In this document: positions 10,526 to 21,439 of the stretch, piece by piece
Position numbering within the stretch: position 1 is the first letter of the stretch
Layout: every line of letters starts with the position of its first letter
Source: Schistosoma haematobium
Lineage: Eukaryota > Platyhelminthes > Trematoda > Strigeidida > Schistosomatidae
Direction: 5' to 3'
DNA: 64,000 nt
NCBI RefSeq assembly: GCF_000699445.3
Contig: NC_067202.1
Span: 1,717,565 to 1,781,564, forward strand
The notes under the pieces: model-generated
Told to the model about the DNA's origin: nothing
Database searches by the model: none
Seen by the model: only the letters and a program-made list of their open reading frames with translations
Translations under genes and position numbers: made by a program

Positions 10526-11045
10526 ATATTTTTCAAATTCATATTTCCACAATGATCATTTCTGTTATTTGATTGGTTGTTATCGCTTTTAGTTTGTATT
10601 CCAAGATCATTTCATGTCATTGTAATTACAGAGTTGTTCGATTTTTCTATGTACCATAGAAATATTCTGAAAGTCTCATCTTCTTTTTCTCTTATCATCA
10701 TATGTATTATCAACTCTGAGGTGTTATTATGTGTTAAAGGTCCGATACATTTGGTATCTCATTAGTTGTATTGTATTAGAACAGTCAATAATCATTCATA
10801 AATAGAGTTTACTTTAGATCTATCAAAACATCAATACTTAAGTGTTATTTTCTATTAAGATTTCATATCCATTCCGTTTCAGTTTCGTTAATGGATACAA
10901 GATGATAGTGGTTACTAAGATAACATTTATTAAGCATATTCAAACCTTGAAATAAATACAAATTAGTTTCATTATCTTAAAATTGAATAAAAGTGATTAA
11001 TCACTAAGGGGGGAAAGGTTAACATTTAGTTGTTATATTAGTTTG
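10526..11045. other. No gene seen
   Basis: AT-rich; the 62-codon frame at 10577 has no recognisable feature. Confidence 0.4.
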
Positions 11046-11050
11046 TAGTA

Positions 11051-11412
11051 TCAGAAGAGGTTTTGTGGATTTTATAGTAAATTCAATAGTTGAGATGATG
11101 AGTCAATTGAAGCTAGATCACCATGAAAAATCTGGAATCACTGGACGGTCGTTTCGTTATATAGTGGGACTCATCAGTGGCAATGCTCATCCACGATCTT
11201 GCATTGAAGACAATAATGGATGTGTCGTTCAATTTCTTGGATTAGTTGAAGTTAGACATTAACACCGTTGGATGGCGGCTAGCTGAGTGGTCTTGAGGTT
11301 AAGCGTTCGCACATGAGACTGATAAATTCTGAATTCGAACCTCACGAGGCTATGGTCTAACTTCAATTGACTCATGATCCTAACTATTATTATTAGTTTT
11401 TATTGAATTTTT
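11051..11412 (+). repeat. Composite family A element, twin of 24028-24405
   Basis: Outer end CAGAAGAGGTTTTGTGG, antisense hammerhead at 11125-11180 (minus core CUGAUGA but weakened stem II), a spacer, then a plus tRNA-like part (GTGGTCTTGAGGTTAAGCG, AATTCGAACCTC). It jumps straight to the tail GGTCTAACTTCAATTGACTC, so the plus hammerhead is deleted. The same deletion and order occur at 24028, showing a shared master copy. Confidence 0.75.
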
Positions 11413-11712
11413 GAGAAAAATAAATTTCCACAACTATAATAGAAAGTTATTTTTTGGTTGAATATAATAATGTAAACAAAGTGAAAAAGGAGAAAAAAAC
11501 TGCATTTCTTTGTGTTTCTCTCTTTTCTTTTTCAATTTATCGTATTGAGTTTATATTTTCCTTTTTGTTTTTTTTCTTTTAGAATTTTCTTTTACTTTTT
11601 TTACCGGAATTATTGAATCATTGTGAAACACCGTAATTTTTGTAATCATTCTATACGACGTTGGAAACGATGACAGTAAGTTTGGATATATTTCTGGTTA
11701 CCGTTTTTTTAA

Positions 11713-11815
11713 GCGGGTTAGTTTTCTACGGGATGGGGCTGCTAACCCCATGCCCAATGCTCCTCCTTTATCCGGGTTTGGGACCGGCAGAAGCTCCCGG
11801 AGGGACTCCAGGCGG
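11713..11815 (+). repeat. Short GC-rich dispersed repeat, copy 2
   Basis: GCGGGTTAGTTTTCTACGGG, ACCCCATGCCCAATGCTCC and GGGACCGGCAGAAG; matches 8375-8478. Confidence 0.8.
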
Positions 11816-11989
11816 AGTTAAGTTTGGATATATATATGTATATATTACGTTATAATGTTATAATGTATTGTTTTGTATACATCATACTTCAAAGTAGTTA
11901 TACCTGATCTTGACGTTGCTAGTCCTAGGACTTAAATCATAATGCATAAGTCAGTGTAGATAAATGTAGACTGCCCAAATGGGGTCTAT

Positions 11990-12420
11990 ATGATGATCAT
12001 AACTCTTTTTATTTATTTATTTCAACCCGTAAACATTGGTACAAGGAGACACCAAATAGATATGTGCCACACAAGTCAGTTGATTTGTGTGTGGGCTGGG
12101 ATACTGTTCGGGTGCCCAAACCAAAGTAAGTGGTTTTCTTATAGGGCCACGTTCGGAGCCTTCGACCTAAAGGTGTAATCCACAACGCAGTGGAGCAACG
12201 TCAGGAGATTCAGTCCCATGGTAGTCGCTGGTCAACGACTGGTTCATAAGCCATTTATTCCCTTTAGTATCCCATTGGTTTGTAATCAATGTTTTCCATC
12301 TGCCCTATATGGGTCCTCCGTATCCATCAACCCAGTTAAAGCTTCGGATGCTTGCTTCTCGTCCTCTCAATTTCGTAAACAACATCTGTGGTGCGAGAGG
12401 GCAGTGAGTTAGGTCGAATA
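11990..12420 (-). repeat. GC-rich dispersed repeat with (AATAAA)-type tail, copy 1
   Basis: Antisense copy of the repeat at 20870-21380. Shared blocks include GGTACAAGGAG(G/A)CACCAAAT, GATACTGTTCGGGTGCCCAA, GGTAGTCGCTGGTCAACGA and CATCTGTGGTGCGAGA. The A/T-rich end and antisense spread suggest the 3' part of a non-LTR retroelement, but no RT motif is visible. Confidence 0.75.
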
Positions 12421-13193
12421 GATTAGAAATAGTTGTGATGGTGCAGACACATTTGATATTTGTCTAGAAATACATAAACTTTCGTTATATCTTGTAGAAT
12501 GGTTATTATTTCTATATAATTAGTTTTGCTTACCAATGAAAATATTGTTACTCTGGTATTTATACTAATAATTTTGTCTTGTTCTTTTGATATTGTGCAG
12601 TAATTTGAACCAGTACATTTATTTGACCGGTTCCACGTTGTATATAATTCTCAGTCTAGATTTTTTATTTTGAACATCTGGAGTTAACTACAACTGTTTA
12701 CAATAAATATGCCCTGTGTAACGCACTCTGACATGTCCTGTGAAAAAACACAGCAATCGTGAATTTCGGATCTTCAAATGAAACTTTTAATAAAAAAACA
12801 CTCTAATTTACGACACCCTAACACTGAATGAATGGTAAATTGATCAAATGTAACGAAAACAGAGAGCATATTAAAGACTTAAGACATAGAGACAGACAAT
12901 TAGTGTTTGTTATTGTATTCTCTGAGCTAGAGGTGGTTTAATTTTGAAGCTTTCATTGAATATCTTCATCTCCTACTTCATGTAGATGGTATGAATATCA
13001 TTTAGAATGATAATAGAATCTCAACAATTGAACCATTAGTAGCTCAGAGGATACAGCATCACCAAGAATATCCAATTGGGCTACGATTATTCTCCATTAA
13101 TTCAGACAAATTATACTATCTCAACTACAATCGTCAATGTCATTTAAAGGATAAAAAAAATGAAAACTTGGGTAAAATACAAAAATATATCTA
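12421..13193. other. No gene seen
   Basis: AT-rich; no repeat that I could match elsewhere in the window and no plausible ORF. Confidence 0.4.
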
Positions 13194-13945
13194 ACGAGAC
13201 TATAATTTATGAACGAACCAACCAGGTATAAGATAACAGGTCATTGATTTTGAGTGCGAAATTCATTCATTCATTTGGCTAAATAGAGTTTTGGCATAAT
13301 AGCTGACGTCAGTTCGTGATGAAAACCTGTTATGCCCCAATGAGCATAATGAATGGTAACTTTTGGGACCCCTTTATGGATCAATACTATACATATATTT
13401 CTACTGTGTGATTGTGAAATAACTAAACTATTCATATTCATGTCGCTCTTATTATGGGTTTTATTTTGGCCCATGAATTATTATTCTATGATTTACCATT
13501 CTTGAATTATACCCTGTCTATTCATTACTATCTCCCACATTCACAGACACATTTGGCTAAATCTTGTACAAATGTTATTTCCTATTTTATTGGTACGATG
13601 TGGTCTGTTTGATTGGTGTATAAACTCAGTATGTTTGAAATAAATTATTCATATCACGTGGGATGAGATTGGTGTTCTGAACTTAACTGACTGAACTAGT
13701 CGGGAAGCAAGACTGATGAGAACTCTTGACTGCTCGTATGGGTCTTATGAGTCATTGTTTCGGTCGATAAATCACTGTTCTCTAATTAACGGTATCATTA
13801 GGTTATACACTAACAGGGCACACAGACCACAAGTTATAACAAAACCCCTCAAACAGAATTCCTCACACATTGGTTTATAACCCTCATTTGATCCTAGTTT
13901 CTAAGTGGGCATTCTCAAGATTAGTCTAGTGTTACTCATCAATAT
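13194..13945 (+). mobile_element. Merlin-type MITE interrupted by a solo LTR
   Basis: The left end CGAGACTATAATTTATGAAC and the interior up to GTTCGTGATGAAAACC match 25857-25990. The MITE resumes after 13842 with CCCTCAAACAGAATTCC, TTTATAACCCTCATTTG and GGGCATTCTCAAG, as in the other copies. Its right terminal repeat is eroded. Confidence 0.85.
13328..13841 (+). mobile_element. Solo LTR with 5-bp target duplication (AAACC)
   Basis: The 514-bp insertion starts TGTTATGCCCC and ends AAGTTATAACA, the TG...CA form of an LTR. AAACC lies directly on both sides (13323-13327 and 13842-13846). Removing it and one AAACC rejoins the MITE seamlessly. A related LTR in the opposite orientation is at 16504-16943. 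No internal coding region remains. Family (Gypsy or Pao type) not determined. Confidence 0.9.
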
Positions 13946-14029
13946 TTTTCTTTTAAAACTACTACTTATAATGATGAAAATAATGGGCGTGAATTTTTCA
14001 ATTTAGTCAATAAACTTGTACTTAGTCAC

Positions 14030-14063
14030 TTACTTACTTACTTAGTTACTTACTCATTCATTC
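14030..14063. repeat. (CTTA)n-rich tract
   Basis: CTTACTTACTTACTTAG and further CTTAC/ATTC units over about 40 nt. Confidence 0.8.
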
Positions 14064-14225
14064 ATTTATGTATTGACCAATGATATACATTTTGTTAAAT
14101 GAAGGAAAACTATATTCAAATAAAGAAAAAAAATGTTTATCAATTAAGAATATCTCTTAGTCACTAAAATTATTGATTTTATTACTGTTTTATATCAATG
14201 AAAATCAATAAAAGTTTATTTCATA

Positions 14226-14450
14226 GGTTGAAATCATGAGTCAATTGAAGCTAGACCACCATGGAAAACCTTGGAGCACTGGACGGCCGTTTCGTCCTAG
14301 TATGGGACTCCTCAGCAGTGCGCACTCACGAACCCGCCCCCCACAGGATTCGGACCCAGGACCTACTGGCTTCGTGTGCGCGCACTTACTCATTAGACCA
14401 CTGAGCCGGCATCCAATGGTGTTAATGTCTAACTTCAACCAAGTTTATTT
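14226..14450 (-). repeat. Family A element, well preserved 5' arm
   Basis: GTTGAAATCATGAGTCAATT, antisense hammerhead (14276-14321), antisense B box GATTCGGACCC at 14347, antisense A box CCACTGAGCCGGC at 14399, and the linker TGTCTAACTTCAACC. The plus (80 codons) and minus (65 codons) frames here are not genes. Confidence 0.85.
14276..14321 (-). ncRNA. Type I hammerhead ribozyme, family A, fully intact
   Basis: Minus strand: stem I GCACUG/CAGUGC (6 bp, perfect), core CUGAGGA, stem II GUCC/GGAC with loop CAUACUA, GAAA, mini stem III A-U and C-G closing GGCC, cleavage after GUC. Every conserved nucleotide of the hammerhead (CUGANGA, GAAA, NUH) is present. The tRNA-like head lies upstream on the same strand. 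Activity is predicted, not shown. Confidence 0.88.
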
Positions 14451-14739
14451 TACAATTATAGAATATATTGATTATTAGATTAATGAAGATTGTTAAATGT
14501 TTATTGAGAAATAATGAATTAGACTAATATTTAAAACTAGAATGGTTATTTCGTCTTAATATGTAAATTTTCAACAGTCCTTATCAATGATATTACATGA
14601 AAGACTGGAATTCAAGATCTTAGGTCTCGTGTGGACTCTCAACCATTAGATTACTGACTCAACATTCAACGGAGTTAATTAATAACCTTAAACAATTCAC
14701 GATATCAAGTGGCCAACTTCTAATACATACAATTATCAT

Positions 14740-15080
14740 GTGCTCACTAATGACGAGCATCGAGAGGTGATTTTTAGAGTTCTAGTAAGAAGCCGTGACC
14801 AGTGGGATTAAACTGTATCGGATATGAGGCAGTTACACACCCAAGGATATGAAAGATGGTAGTGCAATATCATGAATTGATTAAGGTTAGACAATAAGAT
14901 CGTTGGATGTCGGTTCAGTCGTCTGGAGTTTAAGTATTCGATCTATGATTGTGTTATTGTGGGTGCACACTTTTGAGGAGTTCCATATTGGGACAAAATG
15001 GCCGTTCATTAGTTTATGGTTTTCAATGATGATCTATAACTGGTTGGTTCATGATTTCAATGAAATTATAAGATTGTTTA
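14740..15080 (+). repeat. Family A element, degenerate
   Basis: Head (TGTGCTCACTAATGACGAGC; AGTTCTAGTAAGAAGCCGTG), tRNA-like region (CGGTTCAGTCGTCTGGAG), decayed hammerhead about 14962-15016 (TTTTGAGGAG, GGGACAAAAT), and tail to 15064. Confidence 0.65.
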
Positions 15081-15890
15081 ATGATAAAATACTGAAAGTT
15101 TTTAATTTGTATCTAGTGTAGCAATTTAAAGTTTTGTGTGATTTCAGAATACAGTTACATAATTAGATTATAATTTAAAATAAGTACAAAACCTCCTTTA
15201 GAAGTACTGAAAGGCTGGTTCATTTTAGTACGCATGAACTAACTGGGTCCAGACAGAGGAGCCATTAGGCATCAGTTCGTTAGTCTGCAGGCCAAGCGAT
15301 TCAGTGAGGTTTGAACGTTCAGGGTTCCACACTTAATGATCGCGGTGGATGTACATTGGTACATTAGACGAAACAGTTGTTCAATGCTTCATAATAATCA
15401 TAAATTGTCCTACCAAATTTAATCTATGATGTGGAATTGAAATTCAAGAATAACCACAACACCCTATAGGGATACTGCTATGTTATCCTATATATCACCA
15501 TTATAAAATGTATTTAAAGCTACACCAAGTGTACTAAATTACATAGCTTTAACACAAATGTATTTAAGTATTCAAAACACAACTTCAACTGAAACTGACC
15601 ACAAGTTATTTTGATTCGCTTCTGTGGATAGTAGCTAGTACTAGACTTCATGATTCACATTTCATTATATTTCAGAACTCTACATATGGATATAAATATG
15701 TCCTAGGACACTAGAACATACAATGCAGTACTTTAGATATCGAAGCGTTTATACACTGATTAACCATGAACACGTTCACGATGAAACCTCAAACTCTTTC
15801 AAATTAATCTTGAGTAATTGTCATAGGAAGTACTGGTAAAGATACACAATTCTATGGTATTTGATGTGCTCATTCTTAAAGAAAATTGAG
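15081..15890. other. Family A relic (15230-15470) and unassigned sequence
   Basis: 15290-15410 keeps GGCCAAGCGATTCAG, GTTCAGGGTTCCAC and ACATTAGACGAAACAG. The rest shows no gene. Confidence 0.4.
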
Positions 15891-16498
15891 TCAAATATTT
15901 TGAAAGTAGTTTTTGTCATAAACTGATGTCAGTGAAAAAAACTGGTTGTGAAAAACCGGGATGAGAAAGGCTTTGCTGGTGGCAGTTAAGCCTAAATTTG
16001 ATGCTCGTCAAAGGTGAACATGTATGACGTAACATCGGTCCAAGTCTATAGTTTTTGGAGTTGACAGTCAGTATTTTAACGATTATATTGGAGTCAGATA
16101 ATCTGTAATAATTACAGAGATATCGCATTCTCCAAGCTGAATGCTTTGATCACATGGTTTTTGTTGTCTTTCTAGACAGTAATGCAATCTGTGCGTACTT
16201 CAACGAGAAATCTCTTTAGAACTGGTTAACTAACTGTTCTGTCGACTTATAATTTGATTGTTTTCTTTTCATATGTGTTGACATTGTTTGCGTTTTTTTC
16301 TTAGTTACTTGGGAAAATATTTTAATAACTTAATTCTCTTTGAAACATATGATGGTGATGTTGTCTAGAAAGATAATGAAAACTTCATGAATAAACACCT
16401 CATAAATACTCTTCCTGAGTGGGAAATATTCTTCATCAATCCATACTGTCTAAATATTGCAGACAGTTTAACACTTCAGACAATGGATGAAGGGTTGT
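15891..16498. other. No gene identified
   Basis: A 70-codon minus frame (15916-16128) has no recognisable domain. No repeat border found before the LTR at 16504. Confidence 0.35.
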
Positions 16499-16503
16499 GC
16501 AAG

Positions 16504-16943
16504 TGTTATAGCTTGTAGCCTATGTGCCCTGTTAATATATGGCGTAATGATACTGTCAATTAGAGAGCAATGAATTATCGATCGGACTGATGACGCCTAA
16601 AACTCGTGCGAACAGTCTAGAGTGCTTATCAGTCCTGCTTCCTGCCTAGCCCAGCCAGTTAAGTCCAGAACAACAACCTCAGCCCACGTGATATGAATCA
16701 TAGGAAACAACATTTGTACAAGATTTAGCCAACTTTGAATGAGGGAGGTAGTAATGAATAGACAGGGCATAATTCAAGAATGGTAAGTCGTGGAATAATA
16801 GTTCATATGTCAAAATAAAGCTCATAGTAAGAGGGACATGAATATGTATAGTTTAGTTATTTAACGATAAAAATATACGCATCTTATTGATCCACTAATA
16901 GATCCCTAAAGTTACCATTCATTATGCGTTTTGGGACATAACA
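16504..16943 (-). mobile_element. Solo LTR with 5-bp target duplication (GCAAG)
   Basis: TGTTATAGCTTG at 16504 and GGGACATAACA ending at 16943 are the TG...CA ends in reverse relative to 13328-13841. GCAAG precedes (16499-16503) and follows (16944-16948). At 440 bp it is shorter than the other copy. It has landed beside a family A element, whose sequence resumes directly after the duplication. Confidence 0.88.
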
Positions 16944-16948
16944 GCAAG

Positions 16949-17195
16949 ATCATGGATCGATTGAAGTTAGACATTAACACTATTGGATGTCGACTCTTAA
17001 GGTTGAGCATTCGCGCGCGAGACTTAAAGTTCTGGGTTTGATTCCGACATGCGGGGTCGTAGATGCGCACTGTTGAGGAGTCCCACACTAAGACGAAACA
17101 GATGTCTCAGTGTTCCAAGGTCTTCAGCGGTGGTCTAGCCTAATTTGATTCACGAATTTAACTATTAAATTTACTACAGTCTCCACAAAGCTACA
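16949..17195 (+). repeat. Family A element with C3U hammerhead
   Basis: ATCATGGATCGATTGAAGTT, tRNA-like part, B-box-like GGGTTTGATTCC, and the hammerhead at about 17067-17114, where the core reads UUGAGGA (invariant C lost) with GAAAC kept. Tail ends near CTCCACAAAGC. Predicted inactive. Confidence 0.7.
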
Positions 17196-17741
17196 TTTTG
17201 AAACTATATTTGTGTTATTATCATTACCGCAAACTGAACAGGTAATGTAAAACGTAAAAATAAGTGTTTTTATTGTATTTTTAGCTAAATAAAGAAATAA
17301 CTCATGAGAAGTAACCATATCAATGACCTAAATATGCGTTTTTTTAATACTCCTTGTTAATTATGACCTATGAAGGATACGTTTAACAACACCACACCAT
17401 TATAAGTTGTTTAACAAACAAGAAAAAATGCTAAAGGTCTATTCTGTGTTGATCTAACTTGTACTTAAGTGTTTTTTCTTTTTGAAAGTAGATTTGAAAC
17501 ACCGATGGTTACCTAAGACGGGATTAATGTTTATTATTGATAAGGGAAAACATTTCAATTTACCGCTTAGTGACAATGAACTAACAGTAAACAATTTATA
17601 AATCAAATTTGAACTATGATGTATAGAAAAAAAAGCTCACAAGTTGTTCTTTTAATTTTAACAACAGGATATTTGACAACTGAGTGATTAAGTTTAAATT
17701 AAACAAACTGTTATGTTTGAAGAGATTATGATATCATCTAA
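17196..17741. other. No gene seen
   Basis: AT-rich; includes the 64-codon minus frame at 17124-17318, partly inside the family A tail. Confidence 0.4.
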
Positions 17742-17747
17742 AAATCG

Positions 17748-18176
17748 GTGAACGGAATGAAGGATCAGCGACATAATGATAAGACAGATAAACTATTCCA
17801 ATGCATCCTATCCTTGATAACTAGAGGGAAAAATTCGTGTTCAATTGAGAGAAAGTATATTCCACAAGCAGTCAGAAGTATGAACAACAATAAGCATACA
17901 ACTACTCAAGCGTATATATACAGCATAGAAACGTCACAAAATAGCATATTGAAAAAAGGAAACCAACCAATGACATTTAGGGTCTTTCCAATTGAAAGAT
18001 ACAATCTGAAAGTAAAAATGGGCGCCTCTGCGCGTGAAAAAGTGAAAAAAGACATTTACCAAATGATTTCTGAGGATCTAGCATCCTCAACACAAACAAC
18101 GATTACTTGGGTTTACTTATATAATTATATGAGCTTCATAGTTTACATGCATGAACTGATCATACACAGTTTTTAA
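17748..18176 (+). CDS. Unrecognised 142-codon ORF
   Basis: One of the longest non-repetitive frames in the window, opening after TAA at 17739 with GTG (first ATG at 17757) and closing at 18174. Composition is protein-like: Lys/Arg-rich with a segment VKMGASAREKVKKDIYQMIS that would form an amphipathic helix. I do not recognise a domain, and the last 25 residues (YLYNYMSFIVYMHELIIHSF) look like intronic AT-rich translation. No convincing splice donor or start context. It could be a missed exon, a retroelement relic or chance. Confidence 0.2.
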   Translation: MNGMKDQRHNDKTDKLFQCILSLITRGKNSCSIERKYIPQAVRSMNNNKHTTTQAYIYSIETSQNSILKKGNQPMTFRVFPIERYNLKVKMGASAREKVKKDIYQMISEDLASSTQTTITWVYLYNYMSFIVYMHELIIHSF

Positions 18177-18214
18177 AAATATCAGAAACTTTAGATGAGT
18201 TAGATTACTTAGTC

Positions 18215-18500
18215 ACTTACTTATGCCTGTTATGCCTCGTGGTAGCGTTGGTAGATAACCAGGATTGGTCAAACAACTCTCTCTTGGGTTCTCGTTCCCA
18301 GTTCTTGCTAATTACTATTCATTCTTTTAATGTCTACTTACAAATCCTGGTGCAATATGTTCTTTGGTCTGCCTCTTTGCCTTTTACCTTGAGGATTTCA
18401 AGTAAGAATTTGATTTGTGATGCAGTTTGATAATTCCCACAATATGTGTTCTATCCACCTCTAACGAAGTGTTGCATAGTTCGTGTAAAGTATGCCGTCC
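18215..18500 (-). pseudogene. RTE-type LINE C-terminal fragment
   Basis: Antisense of the RTE end: CTTACTTATGCCTGTTATGC, then TTAATGTCTACTTACAAATC, TTCTTTGGTCTGCCTC (the GRPK motif region), and GTGTTCTATCCACC. Frame is broken. Confidence 0.75.
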
Positions 18501-18594
18501 TTGATCTCGATTGATTGTTGGTGACCTTTATATTATCAATATTCAGATATTTATTTCAACTATCTCCAATTTTTTGAGCAACTCGACCAATATC

Positions 18595-18800
18595 ATAAAC
18601 TCACTAGTGATTAGTTGTGAGCGATTATTCTCAGAGTTTTATTGAGAAGACCGAGCTAGTAGAGTTTAACAATTTCCGTAATGAAGCAGTACTCAGGCAA
18701 TGTCATTAGATAGATGACTAAGTAGTATTACTATTTGGTTGGAGTTGTACATATAAACCATTAAGTACCGAATCAAGTGCTAATTACGATACCTGAATGT
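18595..18800 (+). repeat. Family A head fragment
   Basis: AAACTCACTAGTGATTAGTT, CTCAGAGTTTTATTGAGAAG; no ribozyme follows. Confidence 0.5.
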
Positions 18801-18984
18801 CCTGGTTTTTTATCACGGATATGTATTTCCTCTGAGTTCCTTACAGAGATAAGACAAGTGTCGAGTGCATCTTGATGTCTAGTGGTTATCATGTTCATTT
18901 CACTTTGTAGGAGTTCTTGTCATGAAAAGTATGTGATTTTATTGAAATATACTTGTATACAACAAATGAAACATAATAAACCTG

Positions 18985-19200
18985 CGGTGTGTACTACTTA
19001 TGCGAACAGATATAAGTAGTATGTAGCAGGAATTGTAAATAGAATGATTACCAGAATAAGATTGAAATAAATAGAAAACAAAGGAAAGCAGAAAGCAATC
19101 AGAATAACAAAAGGATTAGAAAAATGATGCATTGTGTAAAACGACAACACAAAAAGGATACATGAATGATGTATTTATTGTATGATTTTCACACTTTACA
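18985..19200 (+). repeat. LTR-like GTGCTACT-family repeat, copy 2
   Basis: GGTGTGTACTACTTATGCG, ATATAAGTAGTATGTAGCAG, GAAAACAAAGGAAAGCAG and a final TGATTTTCACACTTTAC block parallel 5915-6230 and 38721-38985. Confidence 0.45.
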
Positions 19201-19359
19201 AAAACAATGTGAACATTTATCTTATTATTATTGTAAATTTTTTGTTTTCCATCATTATATTCAAACGAAGAGATTTTGTAGAGATTACTTTGATTTGTAG
19301 GTAGTACTGGTCACAGATTAACCTCATTTAAGGTATAATTTACAACCAGGAATCATTAG

Positions 19360-20130
19360 ACAGGAGCTTTTTCCTGACCCTTCTATCCCATATACACGAA
19401 CAAATGCAGATGAAAACAACTAATGTGGTAGCAGCCTCTGTATTAGTAGGCTTCAGTATACACATAGGAAAAAGCAAGATCCTCAAATACATTACAAAGA
19501 ACACTAACTCACTCACACTTGATGGAGAAATTTTGGAAAATGTGAGATCTTCGACGTACCTGTGAAGCGTCATTGACGAACAAGGAGGATTCCATACAAA
19601 CGTAAAGGCGAAGATTGGAAAAGCAAGCACAGCATTCCTACAATTGAAGAACATATGGAACTCAAAATAACTGTCAACCATTATCAAATTGAAAATCTTT
19701 AATACGAACGTCAAGATAGTTCTACTGTATGAGCCGAAACTTCGAGAACTACTTCAGCCATCGTCAAAAAGGTACAAGTATTTAAAAATAGCTATCTACG
19801 CATGATACTCAATATCTGTTGACCGATAACATCAGCAACAGCTTTCAGTGGGAGAGGATAAACCAGCTTCCAGCTGAAGACGAAATTAAGAAAAGACGTT
19901 GTAAGTGGTTAGGACATAGAGTGAGATCGTCATAGCGAGGAAGCAGCTAACTTGAAATCATGAATGTAAGTGGAAAAGAGGAAAGTCGAAGAACCCACTA
20001 CGTCAGAAAATGTAAGCAGTTATGAATAGCAACTGGAAACAAGTGGAAAGTATTGCCCAGGACTGGGTTGGATGGAGAATAATGGTGAGCGGTCTACGTT
20101 CCTCTACTAGGAGTAACAAGCGTAAATAAC
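19360..20130 (+). pseudogene. RTE-type LINE RT C-terminal copy, multiply broken
   Basis: The plus strand translates in pieces to AAASVLVGFSIHIGKSKIL-like, LTLDGEILENVRSSTYL and [12 protein letters not shown] segments, matching 3740-3990 and the minus copy at 37421-38000. In-frame stops occur near 19563 and 19668. It ends GAGTAACAAGCGTAAATAAC, the family tail. The 124-codon minus frame at 19340-19714 is its antisense shadow. Confidence 0.85.
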
Positions 20131-20860
20131 AAAATTTCAGATCAATCGTCTCAAGCTCAGTAGCTCTAATAGTTTATCTTAAAATATATAAACTTTGGAT
20201 TCAATTCCTGTCATCATAATTACACACTATCATAATTGTCACCTTATTTAAATCTTTACCTTAGATACTAATTTGCATAAAATTCTTAAATAAATAATGA
20301 TTATTTATTGCCATAATAATATTAAGAAGAAACTAATACCGATTATTCCTGATATGATTGATTAACGAGGATTCTGTTTCGTTTCTTTTTTTTGCCGATG
20401 ATGATGATGATGATGATGAAAATTACCGTTTTTTAAAAAAAATAATAATATTCATTCATTCATTTGAACATTGTAATGACATTTATGAATTACCCCTACC
20501 CCCCCACAGCGGTAGGTTAACTGACAAGTAGTTTCTAACATGAAATTTTATACATACTTCCAAATGAAAGTTTTTTTTCGTTTATTGATTATCAATAAAG
20601 ATTATCAATAGTCTCAACTGATAGATTAATTATGATTTATTCTTCTTCTAGTTTGAAGATTCCATTCAAGAGAGTGATCATTCATGAGTTTGTTATGAAT
20701 TGAGTATCATACTTTATGATGTATCATTTATGATCAACCATTGTTATCAATAATACTTGTTTTTTTTACATCAAATACGGTTGAATGAAACACTAATTAT
20801 GATATTTAGAGCTTAACTATGTCTTAACATTTCTGGAAGAGAAGAATGACATCATAATCA
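20131..20860. other. No gene seen; (GAT)n tract at 20399-20418
   Basis: AT-rich with a short GATGATGAT run and a CCCCTACCCCCCC block at 20500. Confidence 0.45.
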
Positions 20861-20869
20861 ACTTTATTC

Positions 20870-21385
20870 AGTAACTCACATGGAAGTACAACTATCGACT
20901 TTGTCTTATTACACCCAAATACTCTGGTTGGCCGAGAGTGGAGTGGGCCCGCCATCCCTCTCGAAATGCTCTCACACGGCCACGCGTATACAGCCTCTGC
21001 CAGGGAAGTCCTACTCACTGCCTTCTCGCACCACGGGTGTTGTTTACGGAAATGAGAGGACGAAAAGCGAATGTCCGGCGCTTTAACCGGATTCCAAACC
21101 AATGGTGAACATGGGCTCCAGTATCCTGCGGGAACAAATGGCGTATGAACCAATCGTTGGTCACCGGCTACCATGGGACTGCATCTCCTCACGATGCTCC
21201 ACTGCCTTGTGGGTCAGACCTTTAGGTCAAAGGCTCAGGGTGTGGCCCCCTGAGAAAACCATCTGCTTCAGTCTGGGCACCCGGACAGTATCCCAGCCTT
21301 CACACAAATCGAGTTATTTATGTGGCGCATATCTATTTGGTGCCTCCTTGTACTAATGTTAATGTGCTTAAATAATAATAAATAA
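20870..21385 (+). repeat. GC-rich dispersed repeat, copy 2 (best preserved)
   Basis: A GC-rich island of about 500 bp ending in AATAATAATAAATAATAA. Blocks such as GGCCGAGAGTGGAGTGGGCC, CCTCTGCCAGGGAAGTCC, CGCTTTAACCGGATTCCAAA and GGGCACCCGGACAGTATCCC recur at 11990-12420, 49900-50175 and 60770-61245. The A-rich direct tail fits 3' ends of non-LTR elements. Translations of two copies are similar in the same frame over about 60 codons, but stops and frame changes elsewhere argue against a live gene. Confidence 0.8.
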
Positions 21386-21439
21386 TAACTAGTGTTTTGG
21401 AAGCGTCGAGATTCTTTAATCTCTAATTCTTTATTTATT

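Noticed and set aside
14347..14411. Functional tRNA genes in the many A/B-box segments
   Set aside because: The segments lack complete cloverleaf pairing and sit in repeats next to ribozymes; they are SINE heads.
19340..19714. 124-codon minus frame
   Set aside because: Antisense of the RTE copy at 19360-20130.
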